Positions 21,388-32,860 of a stretch of DNA of 64,000 nucleotides are shown one piece after another; the first letter of the stretch is position 1; each line of letters opens with the position of its first letter. The translations under genes were made by a program, and so were the position numbers. Source of the DNA: Agapetus fuscipes (taxonomy: Eukaryota; Arthropoda; Insecta; Trichoptera; Glossosomatidae); the NCBI GenBank assembly GCA_951799405.1, contig OX637352.1, forward strand, positions 14,270,820-14,334,819. Direction: 5' to 3'. The notes under the pieces are model-generated. The model was given only the letters and a program-made list of their open reading frames with translations, made no database searches and was not told where the DNA came from.

Positions 21388-22707
21388 CCTGTTTCATGTA
21401 TCTGTTCTTTGTATTTTTGAAAATGATTTGACTCATAAATGGAGTATAAATACAAATATCACGTCGAGTTCATTTATTAACTACACTGAAAAGTTCACAA
21501 ATATTTAATCTAAATAACTTTGATAGATAACAATTTTAAAAGAGCCGTATATTCTTAAAAATGAGGCATTCACTTTGTAACCTTTCATTTATAATTAATA
21601 TTAAAATGAAATCTTGTTTTCGAAACTCGTAGCACATCAATAAATTTTACTCGTCCCGTAACCATATGCAAGTTATATTTTGGTTTTTAATAATTAAATA
21701 TTAAAATCTTTTTTGTTTTGATTATTTATTCTTACCCTAATGAGGCTCTGTTAGCCATTTTTTGCAAAGAGCGATAAGTGGCCGTTTTTGTGGTAAAAGG
21801 TCTGTACATACATACATGGTTTTTAAGCGATGTAATATTGTTACTTCAAACCGATGATACTAGACAAATTTTATGAATGGTGCTTTATATTATAAAAAAA
21901 AATTATCATTAAAAGCTTCCATTGGTTGCATCGTGTCGGCCATGTGTTGCGCAGAGCGAGACAAAAATATACTTACCTCTCTTATATGTTTAAAAGAGAT
22001 CTTAGATGAACCATAAAGTATCAAACACAAAGTGCCCGGGTGAGAATGCAAAAAATATTATTTTGTGTATGTCAAGTGTACAACTATTTGTGATAAATCT
22101 CTTACTTTCGTCATTTGACTTTCCTTCAGCGGGTCCATATTTGGATTTATTTTTGTACCAGACATGCAGTCTATTTATTAGTATGTCAATGCCGGAGGTG
22201 GAAATTTTTGAAAATTTGAAACTTGGAAACAGTGTTTTTAAGCATTTCCAGTCTTTTTTTGCCAATAAATTATTTTTTAAACATTAGTTTTAAGTGTCTC
22301 TGAGTCTAAGTTATATAATATGTTTTTTATCTCTTTTTTATACCAACAAAATTATTTTTTATTGGCTAAAGTTATATACAAAGGTTATAGATTATAGAAA
22401 GTTAAATAAAAAGTAATGGTGATTTAAATACAAATGTAGTTCGTGCGGCCAATATTTCCATTCTCAATAAGTAAAACAAAACTTTTTTTTATTGGCGTCT
22501 GCGGGCCAGACCAAATCCTGGGCCAGGCCAAATGTGGCCAGCGAAAGGACCTCTGATCTAGAGGCTGTGTTGATCAGATTTTCACTCAAAAGGTTTAATT
22601 TGATAATTTGTGTTGTGTATTTATGTTTTGATGGATTTCTACATTTTCGAAGTTAGTGTGTGTTTTTACGCGAATTTTCCAAAAAAATAGCGCCACTATT
22701 TTCCAGT

Positions 22708-22945
22708 CCCTACTTATAGGTTAGTATGAGGCTGACCACCCATACTGTAAAAAATGGTTTACTTTTCCAATGTCAACCCTGTGTCAGGGAAGGTCGGCAA
22801 AAGTTGCAGGGCTTATGTTCATTTGAGATTTGGATTTTATTTGTAAGTACACATTCAGCATTTGTAAGCGCGAACTACACGTGTTTGTTTGTGGGCATAC
22901 ATCTGAGAGCTTTAAATGAATATATCCTTGTAACTTAGATTATTT
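22708..22945 (+). repeat. SINE-like dispersed repeat
   Basis: Plus copy, head tataggttagtatgaggctg to tail atatccttgtaacttagatt. It closely resembles the minus copy at 10530-10760. Confidence 0.75.
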
Positions 22946-23059
22946 TATGGATTACAGTACGTAAAAAGCTTTTATTTATGGAATTTGAATTGGTCAACCA
23001 CAACATTTGTCAAACCTCAACATTTTGTTTATATTATTAATTTATTGACATTAAAGGCT

Positions 23060-23295
23060 TATACTTAATGCATGCCCACAAGCAGGCATCCTTGACCAAC
23101 CACAGTCACCTCTGCCTGCCCAACGCCTTCCTCCTCCAGTCTCGTCCTCCTACTGCACGACAGTCCACCACCACTCCATCCAGCAACCTAACTCTGGGTG
23201 TTCCCACTGTCCTGCGCCCCTTTGGGTCCATCTCCACAACCATCTTACCAGGCTTTAATGGTCCATTAGCCCAGCCAAGGGAGAAGTGTCCTTTA
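23060..23295 (-). pseudogene. LINE 3' fragment joined to a SINE-like end
   Basis: On the minus strand about 23290-23106 encodes GRRTVGTPRVRLLDGVVVDC and DWRRKALGRQR, the same C-terminal LINE motif as at 49787-49920. At 23060-23095 it runs into cttgtgggcatgcattaagt, the 3' end of the SINE-like family. It begins about 25 bp inside the zinc-finger intron. Confidence 0.6.
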
Positions 23296-23318
23296 TGGTG
23301 AAAGTAATTAATACTGAC

Positions 23319-23574
23319 CTGAATACCCCTCAATGTTGATTCTATCCACAAGCACGCGGCATTCCTTCAACAAGCCATCAGGTGGAGGGGCAGAGTCCTC
23401 ATTCTTCACATCATTCACCTCAGAGTCCTCGGCAAGCCATTCTATCTTAATATCCAGTCTCTCTTGCTTAACATCGCTCTCTGCCATGTCAATTTGTTCA
23501 TCTGAGTGCGCTAGTTGTGCATCCATAAACTCCGAGTCCGCCTCCACCTTCTCCACCTTCACAACAATGTCCAT
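23319..23574 (-). CDS. C2H2 zinc-finger protein 1, exon 1
   Basis: Starts at ATG 23574 and ends at the donor ...TCAG|GTCAGT (exon end 23319, phase 1). It encodes an acidic N-terminal region, MDIVVKVEKVEADSEF then MDAQLAHSDEQID. The paralogue at 52403 has MDAQLAHSDEQID as well. It contains four SUMO-consensus tetrapeptides (VKVE, VKQE, IKIE, VKNE), suggesting modification of a transcriptional regulator. The paralogue continues straight into the HVCHACSYK finger; here that finger lies 13.6 kb away at 9677. An alternative donor seven bases earlier would break the frame. Confidence 0.75.
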
Positions 23575-24486
23575 TACACACGTGAGTTATTACTTGACAA
23601 AACAAACAGTAAGCGCAGTAAGAGGCTCTGATTGTACTTCACAGAGTTGTACTTCTAGAAAAATTATCAGAGACAATTATTATGAACAGAAAACGAATAG
23701 TCTTCTTTTCGAGTTGAAACATTATTACTGGCACAGAGTATATAGGTACTTAGAGAAGCCACTCACAGAGTATGAAGCAGGCTCCTGTCACAGGGAACAA
23801 ATGAACCAGCATTCTAAAATGAAATATGATTTCAAGTAGAAACTCATAGAGATATTGCCTTGACAGTTGTCTCTGTCTGACACATATGCTTCAAATTCAC
23901 GCCCTGGGGCCTGTATTTTCAACGTACAAGTTAACAATTGTAGCTCACAATTGTTAAAATTTGACAGATCTGACGTAACTAGTGTATTTTGAAACTACAA
24001 GTACACAACTTGTAAAGAACAAGCTACAATTACAAGTCCACAATCCATAGACAACTTTTTTTACTTTATCGTAGAAAACGTCAAAAAAAATGCCTAATCT
24101 AACAAGTGTATTACGAACATAAATTAAAGTCTTACAAAATTGTTAATTATTAACTGTCAAAATCTAACAAGCCTACCTAGCTTTGGAGTTAGGTAGACTT
24201 GTAAACTTGCTTTACACTGAACTTTTGATGAGCCTTTATTGCCATCATTTTGATGTTTATTTTTCATAATATCACTCTTTATTTTTATCGGAAGTCCGTA
24301 TAGGGACTGTGCATACATCTCAAAGACTATGTGGTTCCGCGTATATATACCTCAATGGGTTCCACACATTTTTCACTGTTAGAAAACTGATATTCCGACA
24401 TAGACGAACTGCTGATCGCCGAAAAAGACTTCGTATTTCTGAAGAAATGTGAGCCTTCTCCTGGGCCTTCCACCTCCACCGCTGAG

Positions 24487-24972
24487 GTGCATGCATCTTC
24501 TATCACCTGTAGCGCACATGACAAACATGTGCAGGTGAACATGAAGGCGCACGTCAGGAGTAAGGCAACTGCTACAGACCCTCCTGCATTAGTTGACAGA
24601 GCCTCATCACCCATCATGTGTCTCCAACCACACTTACTGGCAGATGCTGAATGCCATCTTAACATTGCATTTCCAGCAGTTGAATCCGATGTCTGTAGTC
24701 AAAAGTCAGACAGTGAGTATGTGCCGGACAGTGATTCCAACCCAAATTGCAGCAAAATACCTGAAGATTCCTGCCATTCTCTTCAAGAATTTGTTATGCT
24801 CTTTTACTTTACCATCCTTGTATGTATACTCTCTAGATTTGTAGAAATCAATGCTTTGCATCCTCAAGGCGTCAACTTTGCCTGGAGATTGCTTGCCGCG
24901 TTCGTCAACTTAGAAACAGAAATTGTTGTTGATATAATTATTAAACATGTCATCGAGCATGCCGAGACATAA
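24487..24972 (+). pseudogene. Acidic ORF of the 4.45-kb transposon, possible transposase N-terminus
   Basis: 161-residue frame with VESDVCSQKSDSEYVPDSDS, an acidic linker style common in transposase N-terminal regions. After about residue 110 the sequence becomes hydrophobic and probably leaves the real exon. No catalytic domain follows, so the rest is deleted or displaced by the insertion at 24997. Function is not established. Confidence 0.35.
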
Positions 24973-24996
24973 CCTTGGCTTTTTCTTGATGGCCAT

Positions 24997-25488
24997 CTAG
25001 GCCGTAGCCAAAAAATAATTTGGGGGGGTGTGATGGTTTGGGCATGTGGAAAGAATGAATGATGATAGACTGACAAAGTATGTATACAAAGAAAGTGTGA
25101 AAGGAAAAAGAGGGAAGGGACGACCGAGAAAAGTATGGAGTGATCAGATTGAGGAGATTGTGAAAGAATGGGATATACAAAGTGAGCGTAAAAGAAGAAA
25201 ATGCATGAAAAAGGTGATGGATATGAATGAATTGAAAGAGGTATGTAAGGATAGGAAAAAATGGAGGCAACTCTGCAGAGGCTCTGGCCACCCCTAGCGG
25301 AATGGCGACAGAGTTACAGTTACAGTGAATATTTGGAAATGTTGTGTATAACAACAAAGTGAGACGGGCAGACTGTAGATAATAGCTGCAGTCTCATGAA
25401 TACTTATTAAAAGTCTAAAATGAATATCTTTTTTTTTTATTTCGGGGGGGGGGGGATCAATCCCCCTTGATCCCCCCCTGGCTACGGC
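24997..25488. mobile_element. Insertion with 12-bp target duplication, carrying a LINE tail
   Basis: cttgatggccat occurs at 24985-24996 and 25489-25500. The insert starts near ggccgtagcca and ends tggctacggcc, so its ends are also inverted, with G/C runs next to them. A long duplication suggests retrotransposition; inverted ends suggest a foldback element. Confidence 0.6.
25033..25330 (+). pseudogene. RTE-like LINE 3' end (second copy)
   Basis: Encodes GHVERMNDDRLTKYVY, GKRGKGRPRKVWSD and DRKKWRQLCRGSGHP with no stop. It is very close to 290-590 and keeps the frame that copy 1 lost. A detached 55-bp piece of the same LINE (matching about 66-115) lies at 25777-25832. Confidence 0.8.
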
Positions 25489-25895
25489 CTTGATGGCCAT
25501 AATAGATGTTTGGAGAATCATCGACGATGGTCTTCAATAGCCAGACCGTCAATCTAATTTTTAAAATATGTATCATCATTGTGTATCTTTATTTCTTGAT
25601 GCCAATGTACATACTATTTGCTTGCTCGGCTGAAATAAATATGTGATTAAATAAATGAAAGAAATCAATAAAAAAATATTTTACAAATTCAACTTTCACT
25701 TTTTATTTCAAGAAGGTACAAGTCTACAACGATAGTTGTAACAAGTTAACAATGATAGTTACCTACAACCATCTGAAAATGGCAGTACACAATGGCATAT
25801 AGTTACTGAATTTGATGAATGGAAGTGTCTATTTTTTGGTGTAAAAACAATTATAAGCATAGAACTTTTGCAATGCATATTGCTCTTTGACCCTC

Positions 25896-26238
25896 CGCAC
25901 ACTAGACGACTTGTCACTGCGAAAGTCGCCACGACTAGACGTCTGTGCGGCTGTTTCGGCGACAGTCGCCGTGACTTGTAGTTGTGACGTCGTGCAGCAA
26001 GCCATGCCACAGAGTATATGGGTATACATACTGCGACTGTCTAGTGTGCGTGTGGGTGGCGCGACTGTCGCGGCAACAAGTAGCGAGCGGGCACGACTCC
26101 CGCAGCTAGTCGCCGAGTCTCGGCGTCTCAGACGCCAAGTGTGCGGAGCTTTGAACAAAGTGTTTGAAAACTGTCAGCCGCAGCCTGTCGCCACGACAAA
26201 TCGTCGAACTGTCGCTGTCGCCTGTCGTCTAGTGTGCG
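25896..26238. mobile_element. MITE rich in gtcgc words
   Basis: cgcacactagacgac at 25896 and gtcgtctagtgtgcg at 26224-26238 are perfect inverted ends. The body is GC-rich with many gtcgcc/ggcgac words, and ctagtgtgcg recurs inside near 26039. No coding domain despite long open frames on both strands. Confidence 0.7.
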
Positions 26239-26689
26239 CCTAGACTTAAATACATCTTTTAAAAATGAGCCATCTCCTTCAGGCCGATGCCCCCAATTCC
26301 CGAAGTCAGCTGCTTTTATGTACGGAATGGTGGTTCCGGTGCCCGCCATTACTGGTCTTTTCCAGGAGCATTCAACAGAGGTTCTGCTGGGCTCAATACT
26401 TCTGTGGTACAGCCAGTATAAAAAAACAACTGCGTGCTTACAGCCACCTGTAACAAAAAATCTTAATAAATAAATATATTGACTAATGATTCAAGCAGGA
26501 ATGACAAGTATCCCGCAACTCGATCATCTGACGTCACAATTATCTCAATTCAAGTGCGGACCCTATTACCCCAAGCAAGATAATATGGTTCTCAACATTT
26601 CATCTATCAGTATACGTGCCTACCTTACTCATGCACAAAATGAAATATTCAAGGAATCTTAAATTTTTATGATTCTTAATTTTTTTCTA

Positions 26690-26945
26690 GCACTATCAGT
26701 AATGATTTCCCGTTTCGGTTTTTATTTCAAACCCCAAATAAAATACCGGCAAGGTTTACTCAGCCTTCACAAGAAATGAATACCAGCACTCTCGGGAGCT
26801 GGGAAACCTCCACTTCAACTGAAGTGGTTGGCGTAAGGCTGGCCCCCTTACCTGTAAAAATAAATAGGCTCAACTCGCCACATGCGACCCCTTCGGGGAT
26901 AACGCGGCAAGAAGTTACACTATATGTGTAGCTAAGTTGCGTTTT
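26690..26945 (+). repeat. tRNA-derived SINE body without its tRNA head
   Basis: taatgatttcccgtttcggt, cttcaactgaagtggttggc, ccccttacctgtaaaaataa and cgaccccttcggggataacg match copies at 45746 (plus) and 30155 (minus). The tRNA-like head is absent. Confidence 0.75.
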
Positions 26946-27038
26946 TTGTTTTTTTTTACTAGACACCAGGCACCCACGACAAATCAGGTGATGAGAGATA
27001 TGTATATGTGATTGAATAAAAGCATGTCGTTAAGGTAC

Positions 27039-27233
27039 CTTGGGATGCAGGACAGTCTTCATCCTGACATGATAATATAATCTCCTCCGCTTCATTGATG
27101 ATGGCAGCCACTCTGTATGCTTTCTTGTGGATTTTGTGTTTGGGTGTTATCCGACATTTTGTGACGCACAATTCACTTTCCCTTTTAGCTTCCACATATC
27201 CAACAGCACTCGCTGTAGTCTCCTCTCGTAGAT
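27039..27233 (-). pseudogene. Exon of a YqaJ/SWIM-associated transposon gene
   Basis: Bounded on the minus strand by tttttcag|ATCTACG and CCCAAG|GTACC. It encodes TASAVGYVEAKRESELCVTK and KHKIHKKAYRVAAIINEAEE, then CQDEDCPAS, the region just before the SWIM-type finger in insect proteins that also carry a YqaJ nuclease-like domain. The SWIM and YqaJ parts are not found downstream; a SINE lies there. Confidence 0.55.
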
Positions 27234-27751
27234 CTGAAAAATACATAGAGTTATAAGGAAAAATATGAAAAAATAGTTGAAGTTTGAAAAGAAGTGTTCT
27301 GCAGTGAAAAAATGGCACTCATATAACAGAGAAAGGTTTGAGTGAAAATATGCACTGCTTCGAAGGCAAGAGTTAAAAGATTTGAATTTACTTCAATCCT
27401 ATCAAAAAAACCTATTATCCTAATGTGAGGTTAGGTTTTAGCTTGCCCTTTTTTATCCCAATGAGGACCGCACGTGAATTGGCATAGAAAAAAGTGTGCC
27501 TTATCACGGCCGGGTTGCTAAAGAAAAGGAAAATAAATACTTTGTTATTGGTTGCTAATGACTGGTGTCCCATACAAGTGTGACGTTTACCCGCCTATAA
27601 AAAAGTTCTAAATTCCGATTGGCTACGATTCTATTCGTATAAAAGTTTTTACAACTCCTAAGCTATATGATTAAAGTGTAAAATAAAACTATTTAAAGCC
27701 ACACAACAATCAATCCTTGAAACTAAGGGTCATAGAAATTGACAAACTTAC

Positions 27752-27890
27752 CGGTTCACTTTCTTTGACACCGCGAAGTTCCGCGTAGCAGAAATCAGGA
27801 TTATCCGTGAAAAACACACTTAACATCTCTTCATTTATAGTAGGAACATTGTCTGATTGTCCTTTTGCAAATCCTGAGTCCATCATTTTT
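27752..27890 (-). pseudogene. Upstream exon of the same transposon gene
   Basis: Encodes MMDSGFAKGQSDNVPTINEE followed by NPDFCYAELRGVKESEP, with a consensus donor CCG|GTAAGT at 27752. NPDF.AELRGVK precedes GYV.AKRE in this family. However, the exon ends in phase 0 while the next exon needs phase 1, so the join as seen is out of frame. Confidence 0.5.
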
Positions 27891-28362
27891 ACATTTACAT
27901 GCAAAATAAACATGGTAACTTTAAAATACCAAACGCTCCCACAGCACGCATACAGTATTTCAAACTTTGTACCGCTTTGTACTTCGCCTCACCAATTAGC
28001 AAGAAGTGAAACGTCTCTTTGCATTAAATTTTCAAGTTCTTCTTTCGTTTGCGAATGATAAAAAATGATGGTATCGTCTGCATATAGTTGTAGGGTACCT
28101 CGTATGTCCCATATCAACACAATAACATAACCTCAAAATGTGCACAGCATAGAGCAAAGTTTTTTTTTTCATAGTGATGTTACCAAAACTTGTAAAATCG
28201 TTATTGCAGACTTGTAAAACGATAAACTTGTAAAAAACAGAAATACCCATGAAAATGGAATGTTAGAAATACACTAGTAATTGTAACTTGTTAGTTACAA
28301 GGCTTGTTACTTGTAAATTGTAACTTGTCAACTTGTACGTTGAAAATACAGGCCCCTGGGCT

Positions 28363-29004
28363 GCTATTCCCATTTGACCCATAGACAATAATCTTCTAGA
28401 ATTTACGAAAATATGTCAAAAAAGCCATAAACGGTATTCCACAAGGTCTCACCTCGATTCTTGTCATTAGAGAAGAATCATGAGCCATTTTGCCGGTGAG
28501 TTGCATCTCGAGCGCTCAAAATGTATGAAGATCTATGTTATGGAGGTTATGTTGCGATGATTTTGAAAATTATTTATTTTTTAAAAGGCGAAATGTTATT
28601 CCTCAGTAAAATAACATATCATAATATTAAGAAGTACTTCAGTATCATATTTTTAATTTAGAATTCATGGTTTTAAGGTGAAACACTTGGTCGATGAAAA
28701 TATTATGAGTACTTTTATTGCAATTCCAATGCAACGTTATTTAACACGATAATAATATCGGAAAATTATAAAATTGTCCAAAATATGTAAATAATAATAT
28801 TATTTTAAATTCCCAGCTGACTTTTGCGAGAGCGAATAAAAATATATGACTTAGAGTGAGACAGCATGATCAAAAACAACGTTGCCAAATCGTTTTGATA
28901 GAATCGTATTAGACAGAAACACTTGCATTGCAGAATACGAGGCGGCCATTTTTCGTGAATCTTGATTTCGGGGACTTGAGATTTTTGTGAGAATTGGGAA
29001 TAGC
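28363..29004. repeat. Possible MITE
   Basis: gctattcccattt at 28363 and aattgggaatagc ending at 29004 are short inverted ends. The body is AT-rich and non-coding. It is directly adjacent to the right end of the 4.45-kb transposon. Confidence 0.35.
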
Positions 29005-29275
29005 TATCCTGATCCCAAATGAGAAAGATATATTTTGTAAGCTTCTTTTACATGCAAACTTTCAAAAAAATACGCTAGATGGCAAGTAATCATTAAAGTG
29101 AGGGTAGGTAGTTTTTTTTGAAATTCAAATTTTGTTCCAATCAAAACATGTGACAGTAGAAATTTGTTGTCTGTGTTTAATGGCGTCTGCTGAAAAAAAT
29201 GACAAAAGTAACCTTTTGTTCTTCAAACAATTACGGAAAAAATGCGCTTTTTCATTCAGTGATTGGACATTTTTA

Positions 29276-29856
29276 TGAAGTGTTTCATTTTAACAAGAAC
29301 TGAGTCTACCGTAAGCGGTATTGGAAATCCAAGTAAGTTGCAGTTTATTTTATATTTTTTAATGTGCATGTTATCTGTCATCGATTTTGTAAAATGTTTA
29401 AGAAATAATTTGGTCGACACTTAATTTTGAAAAACGCTTGTATTTAACACCATTGCTTGGATTCAATTGTCATGGACGGTGTCAGATAGTATTTTCCGTT
29501 TTGGTATTTTTGTCTTATTTAAATCTTAGTACCAGCAAGTTTATTAGCCTTCATAAGAAATGTAAACGTTTTTATGGGAGCAAGGAAACTTCCATTGAAT
29601 TTCACATCGATGAGATTAGCAAAAACAATATTATCTTAGACCTTCCTTCTTTCTTGCAAATTTTGAACCCATAAACTAATTCTTCATTTTTTATTTATGT
29701 TTCAGAAATCGATTCTTCCGATTCCCACAATTTTCATCATACTACCAGTCAGTCACTAAAAACGACCAACCCCATAAAAATACCACCACGCCGTGAAAGC
29801 GAAACGTCGGCAGATAAAAAAGTTGCAAATGGACCATGGTCTGACCTGCAATAACA
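29276..29856 (+). other. Possible two-exon small gene, unknown
   Basis: An ATG at 29276 opens MKCFILTRTESTVSG to a GTAAGT donor near 29332. A good acceptor (tttatgtttcag) near 29705 leads to ESETSADKKVANGPWSDLQ and a stop. The join is in phase. An upstream ATG at 29179 (MASAEKNDKSNLLFFKQLRK) is in another frame and stops at once, so a frameshift may have split a longer first exon. No domain recognised; it may be TE-derived. Confidence 0.25.
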
Positions 29857-30154
29857 CAAAAGGAATACATCAGATAAAACAGATCATGAAAGTGAATGTG
29901 AAAGTGTAAATTTTTTTTTAAAAACTGTTTGGTTTTACGACGAGTTATTAGGTTAAATGGAAACTGTGGGTAAAATTATAAATAGGTTAGAAATTCAACT
30001 ATGTAAATTAAATAGTTTAATTATTATAATGAGAAAACATTGAACTATTTTCTCCAAAAGACATAAAAATAATTGTTTCAAGTTTATACCATAATATTTT
30101 ATTCAATTTATTCTTCATAGGCATAAAAAAAAACGCAATTAAGCTTCACATATA

Positions 30155-30455
30155 GTGTAACATCTTGCCGCGTTATCCCCGAAGGGGTCGCATGTGGCGA
30201 GTGGAACCTATTTATTTTTACAGGTAAGGGGGTCGGCCTTACGCCAACCTCTTCAGTTGAAGTGGGGGTTTCCCAGCTCCCGAGAGGCTGGTTCTCATTT
30301 CTGGTTAAGGCTGAGTAAACCTTGCCGGTATTTTGATTTGAGGTTTGAAATAAACACCGAAACGGATAATCATTTCTGACACCCTGCCTCGGTGGGATTC
30401 GAACCCCAGCTCACGGCATGGAATGCAAGCACTCTACCAACTGAGCTATCTAAAA
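30155..30455 (-). repeat. tRNA-derived SINE, full length
   Basis: The tRNA-like head lies at about 30380-30450 on the minus strand (gatagctcagttggtagagt, then ggttcgaatccca: A and B boxes). The body runs to 30155 and ends near gcaattaagcttcac. Same family as 45746-46075. Confidence 0.78.
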
Positions 30456-30496
30456 TATTATGTATTAATGTAATCACGTATCAATAACAATAATGT

Positions 30497-30720
30497 ATCA
30501 CCCATAGTGTAAAAAATGGTTCACTTTGCCAATGTCACCCCTGTTTCAGGGAAGGTCGGCAAGAGTTGCAGGGCTTATGTTCACTTGAGATTGGGTTTTT
30601 AGATTGTAGGTCCAAATGCGGCATGTGTTAGCGCGAAATGGTACATGTCTGCTTGTGGGAATTCGTTTAATATGAATCTTAAATGGTACATATCTTTGCA
30701 GCTTAGATTTAGATTTTAGA
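30497..30720 (+). repeat. SINE-like dispersed repeat
   Basis: Plus copy from acccatagtgtaaaaaatgg to ttgcagcttagatttagatt. The head is partly missing. Confidence 0.7.
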
Positions 30721-31217
30721 ATGTACAAGCTTTATTTCATTGTAAATTTGTATTATAATTCACTTCTTAAAATGTTAATAAAAAATATATCTATGTAATA
30801 AAACGTTGTTTTTCTTGTGAAATAAGTATGGCAGAAACAAAAAATATATTTTTTAAGAAGAAGAAGAAGTCCCCAGGGGGGGGGTTGTACAAAAACCTTA
30901 CGCCCCGAAGTATAGATGACTCTTTTTACTATTTCCATATACCTTGTTTTTCCTACATAATGCACTGAAACAGGGTTCAGTGGCACATCTATAATACGTA
31001 GTATTATAGTATACTTATCTATGGTATGAAGCCACTTTATGGCTTTGGGGTAGGTCCGTACTTCGAAACCCCCCTCCCCGTCTTTCTTGCTTCGCTGCCT
31101 CAACAAGCCCTTTTTCGGACTTTGATCTTGTATGCATGTGTGTATAAACACGCGGCACGCGGATACACCCACACCACTATATTCTTATCTGCCATGATAT
31201 TATTGATGAATATAAAT

Positions 31218-31480
31218 GGAATGAGTTACCAGTATCTGTGTTTCCATCCCAATTTAACCTTGCCCTTTTCAAATCCAATATCAATCGCCATTTCCTCTCA
31301 GTGTCTCAAAACAAAGCAACGCCACACACACCACAGTACTGCGCAGCTAACGGCCCTGCAACCGGATATGGACAACTGCCACATCACCAACACCTCTGCG
31401 GCACTATAACAAGTGTCATAGACCCTTAGAGTCTCTCGAATCTAGGGAGTCTCCCGCATAGGCTTTCTTAAAAAAAAAAA
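31218..31480 (+). mobile_element. 5'-truncated LINE insertion with poly(A)
   Basis: Encodes WNELPVSVFPSQFNLALFK and ends TITSVIDP, the usual CR1/Jockey-type C-terminus, followed by gagtctcccgcataggcttt and poly(A). It is present in the left arm of the inverted duplication but absent from the matching place in the right arm (about 33215-33235). Confidence 0.75.
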
Positions 31481-32569
31481 AATAATAAAACGCTCATATT
31501 TCGCGCAATATTTATTTATTCAAGAAAAATTAGTCATACAATCACAAAAATAAACACATTGTAAAGAAAAAAATAATAAAAAAACCTCAATGTAAAAAAC
31601 ACAAATGATATGGCAAAAATAAACGTAGTAGGAAAACAAACGAATAGGCACCTGTCGGAGAAGATATTATCAAGGACACTAGCATTCTATATCTGTATTT
31701 ATTGCAAAAGTTTTGAATCCCTGATGATTGTCCCCTGATGATGACCTGAGGGCCGGAAATGTTTATAATATGAAATCTATACACTTTATTTTCACTTCCT
31801 TCGGCTCATCAGCCGACAGCCTAAAGGCTCAGAGACACCTGCACCACAATCCTCCAGGACTCTGTCTTGTGCTGCTTCCCTCCATGGTCGCCTCACTCCC
31901 AAAACTTCGGCGTTGGCTTCGATGTTCTCTGCCCACCGCATCCTGAGACGTCAGAATGGTCTAACACCTGAGGGGGCACCGTCCAAGACAGTTCTGATGA
32001 TCCTGGAGTCTTCTGCACGTGCTACATGTCCGGCCACTGGAGTCTTCTTGATTTAATTAATCTCTACACTCTCTTCAATAATAGTGAAAATAAATCAGTT
32101 CATTTTAAATACGCTTGACGTTTGAGGCCGACTGGCTCTAAGCAGGCTGTTTATGGTTGCCAGACCCCGTTAACTAGTATTTTGCTACTGGTAACCTTGT
32201 TTTATAATATCGGTAGCCATATTGGAATCCATCTTGGGTGTGGACATACTTGGGCACAATGGGAAGGAGTAAGGAGGAAGGAGAAGAGGTGTTTTTTTTT
32301 AACTGAAATCAGAATGAGCGTAAATAAAATTGAAATAATGATTTATATTTACCTACTGTTATTCATTTAAAAAAAGAGTTTAAGTGTTAATTAACTTTGT
32401 ATTGTTTATTATTTATTAAATTACTGGTTTTTTTTTATGAAAAACTGATTAATAAATATATATTTAATGATGGTTGAACTGTGCTTAGCACCGGCCTGTT
32501 AGACGCCGTCGATCGTCTCAAACGTCAACTCACGTCAACTCTGTGAACGTCAATGCGTCAAGCGTATTT

Positions 32570-32860
32570 GAAATTAACTGTTATATTTTCACTGCAATTG
32601 AAGAGAGTGTAGAGATTAATGAAATCAAGAAGACTCCAGTGTCCGCAAATGTAGCACGTGCAGAAGACTCCAGGATCATCAGAACTGTCTTGGATGGTGC
32701 CCCCTCAGGTGTTAACCACGTAGACGAGGATGCGGTGGGCAAAGAACTTCGAAGCTGACGCCGAAGTTTTGGGAGTGAGGGGACCATCTGTGGGGACCAT
32801 GGAGGGAAGCAGCACAAGGCAGAGTCCTGGAGGATTGTGGTGCAGGAGTCCCTGGATCCT
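32570..32860 (+). pseudogene. RTE-like LINE 3' end in the right arm
   Basis: ARAEDSRIIRTVLDGAPSG matches the better-preserved LINE fragment at 62880-63250. The inverted counterpart is at about 32060-31780 on the minus strand. Frames are broken. Confidence 0.65.

Larger units (their letters stand above)
9678..23318 (-). other. Intron of zinc-finger gene 1, filled with repeats
   Basis: Inferred 13.6-kb intron (donor 23318-23317, acceptor 9679-9678). It contains SINE-like copies, MITEs, hairpins, a carrier sequence, hAT and LINE fragments listed separately. In 9678-10486, 19460-20570 and 21390-22700 I see only AT-rich DNA, short non-coding frames and minor repeat words. Confidence 0.6.
23907..28355. 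mobile_element. 4.45-kb TIR DNA transposon, PIF/ISL2EU-like
   Basis: TIR gggcctgtattttcaacgta at 23907 and its inverted copy ending at 28355 (about 26 bp). CTG flanks both sides (23904-23906 and 28356-28358). The subterminal DNA is rich in acaagtt/aacttgt words on both sides. Inside are remains of a minus-strand YqaJ/SWIM-associated gene (27039-27890) and a plus-strand acidic ORF (24487-24972), plus later insertions. CWG targets occur in Harbinger-group elements, and a YqaJ-type second gene is reported for ISL2EU; the superfamily call is inference. Confidence 0.65.

Noticed and set aside
22726..22938. 70-codon ORF, also seen reversed at 10532-10744
   Set aside because: It is an open frame in the SINE-like repeat and is broken in the other copies.
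25829..26243. Overlapping ORFs on both strands
   Set aside because: GC-rich MITE with gtcgc words; no domain and inverted ends explain it.
26128..26349. 73-codon minus-strand ORF
   Set aside because: Spans the MITE edge at 26238 and unrelated flank; no recognised domain.
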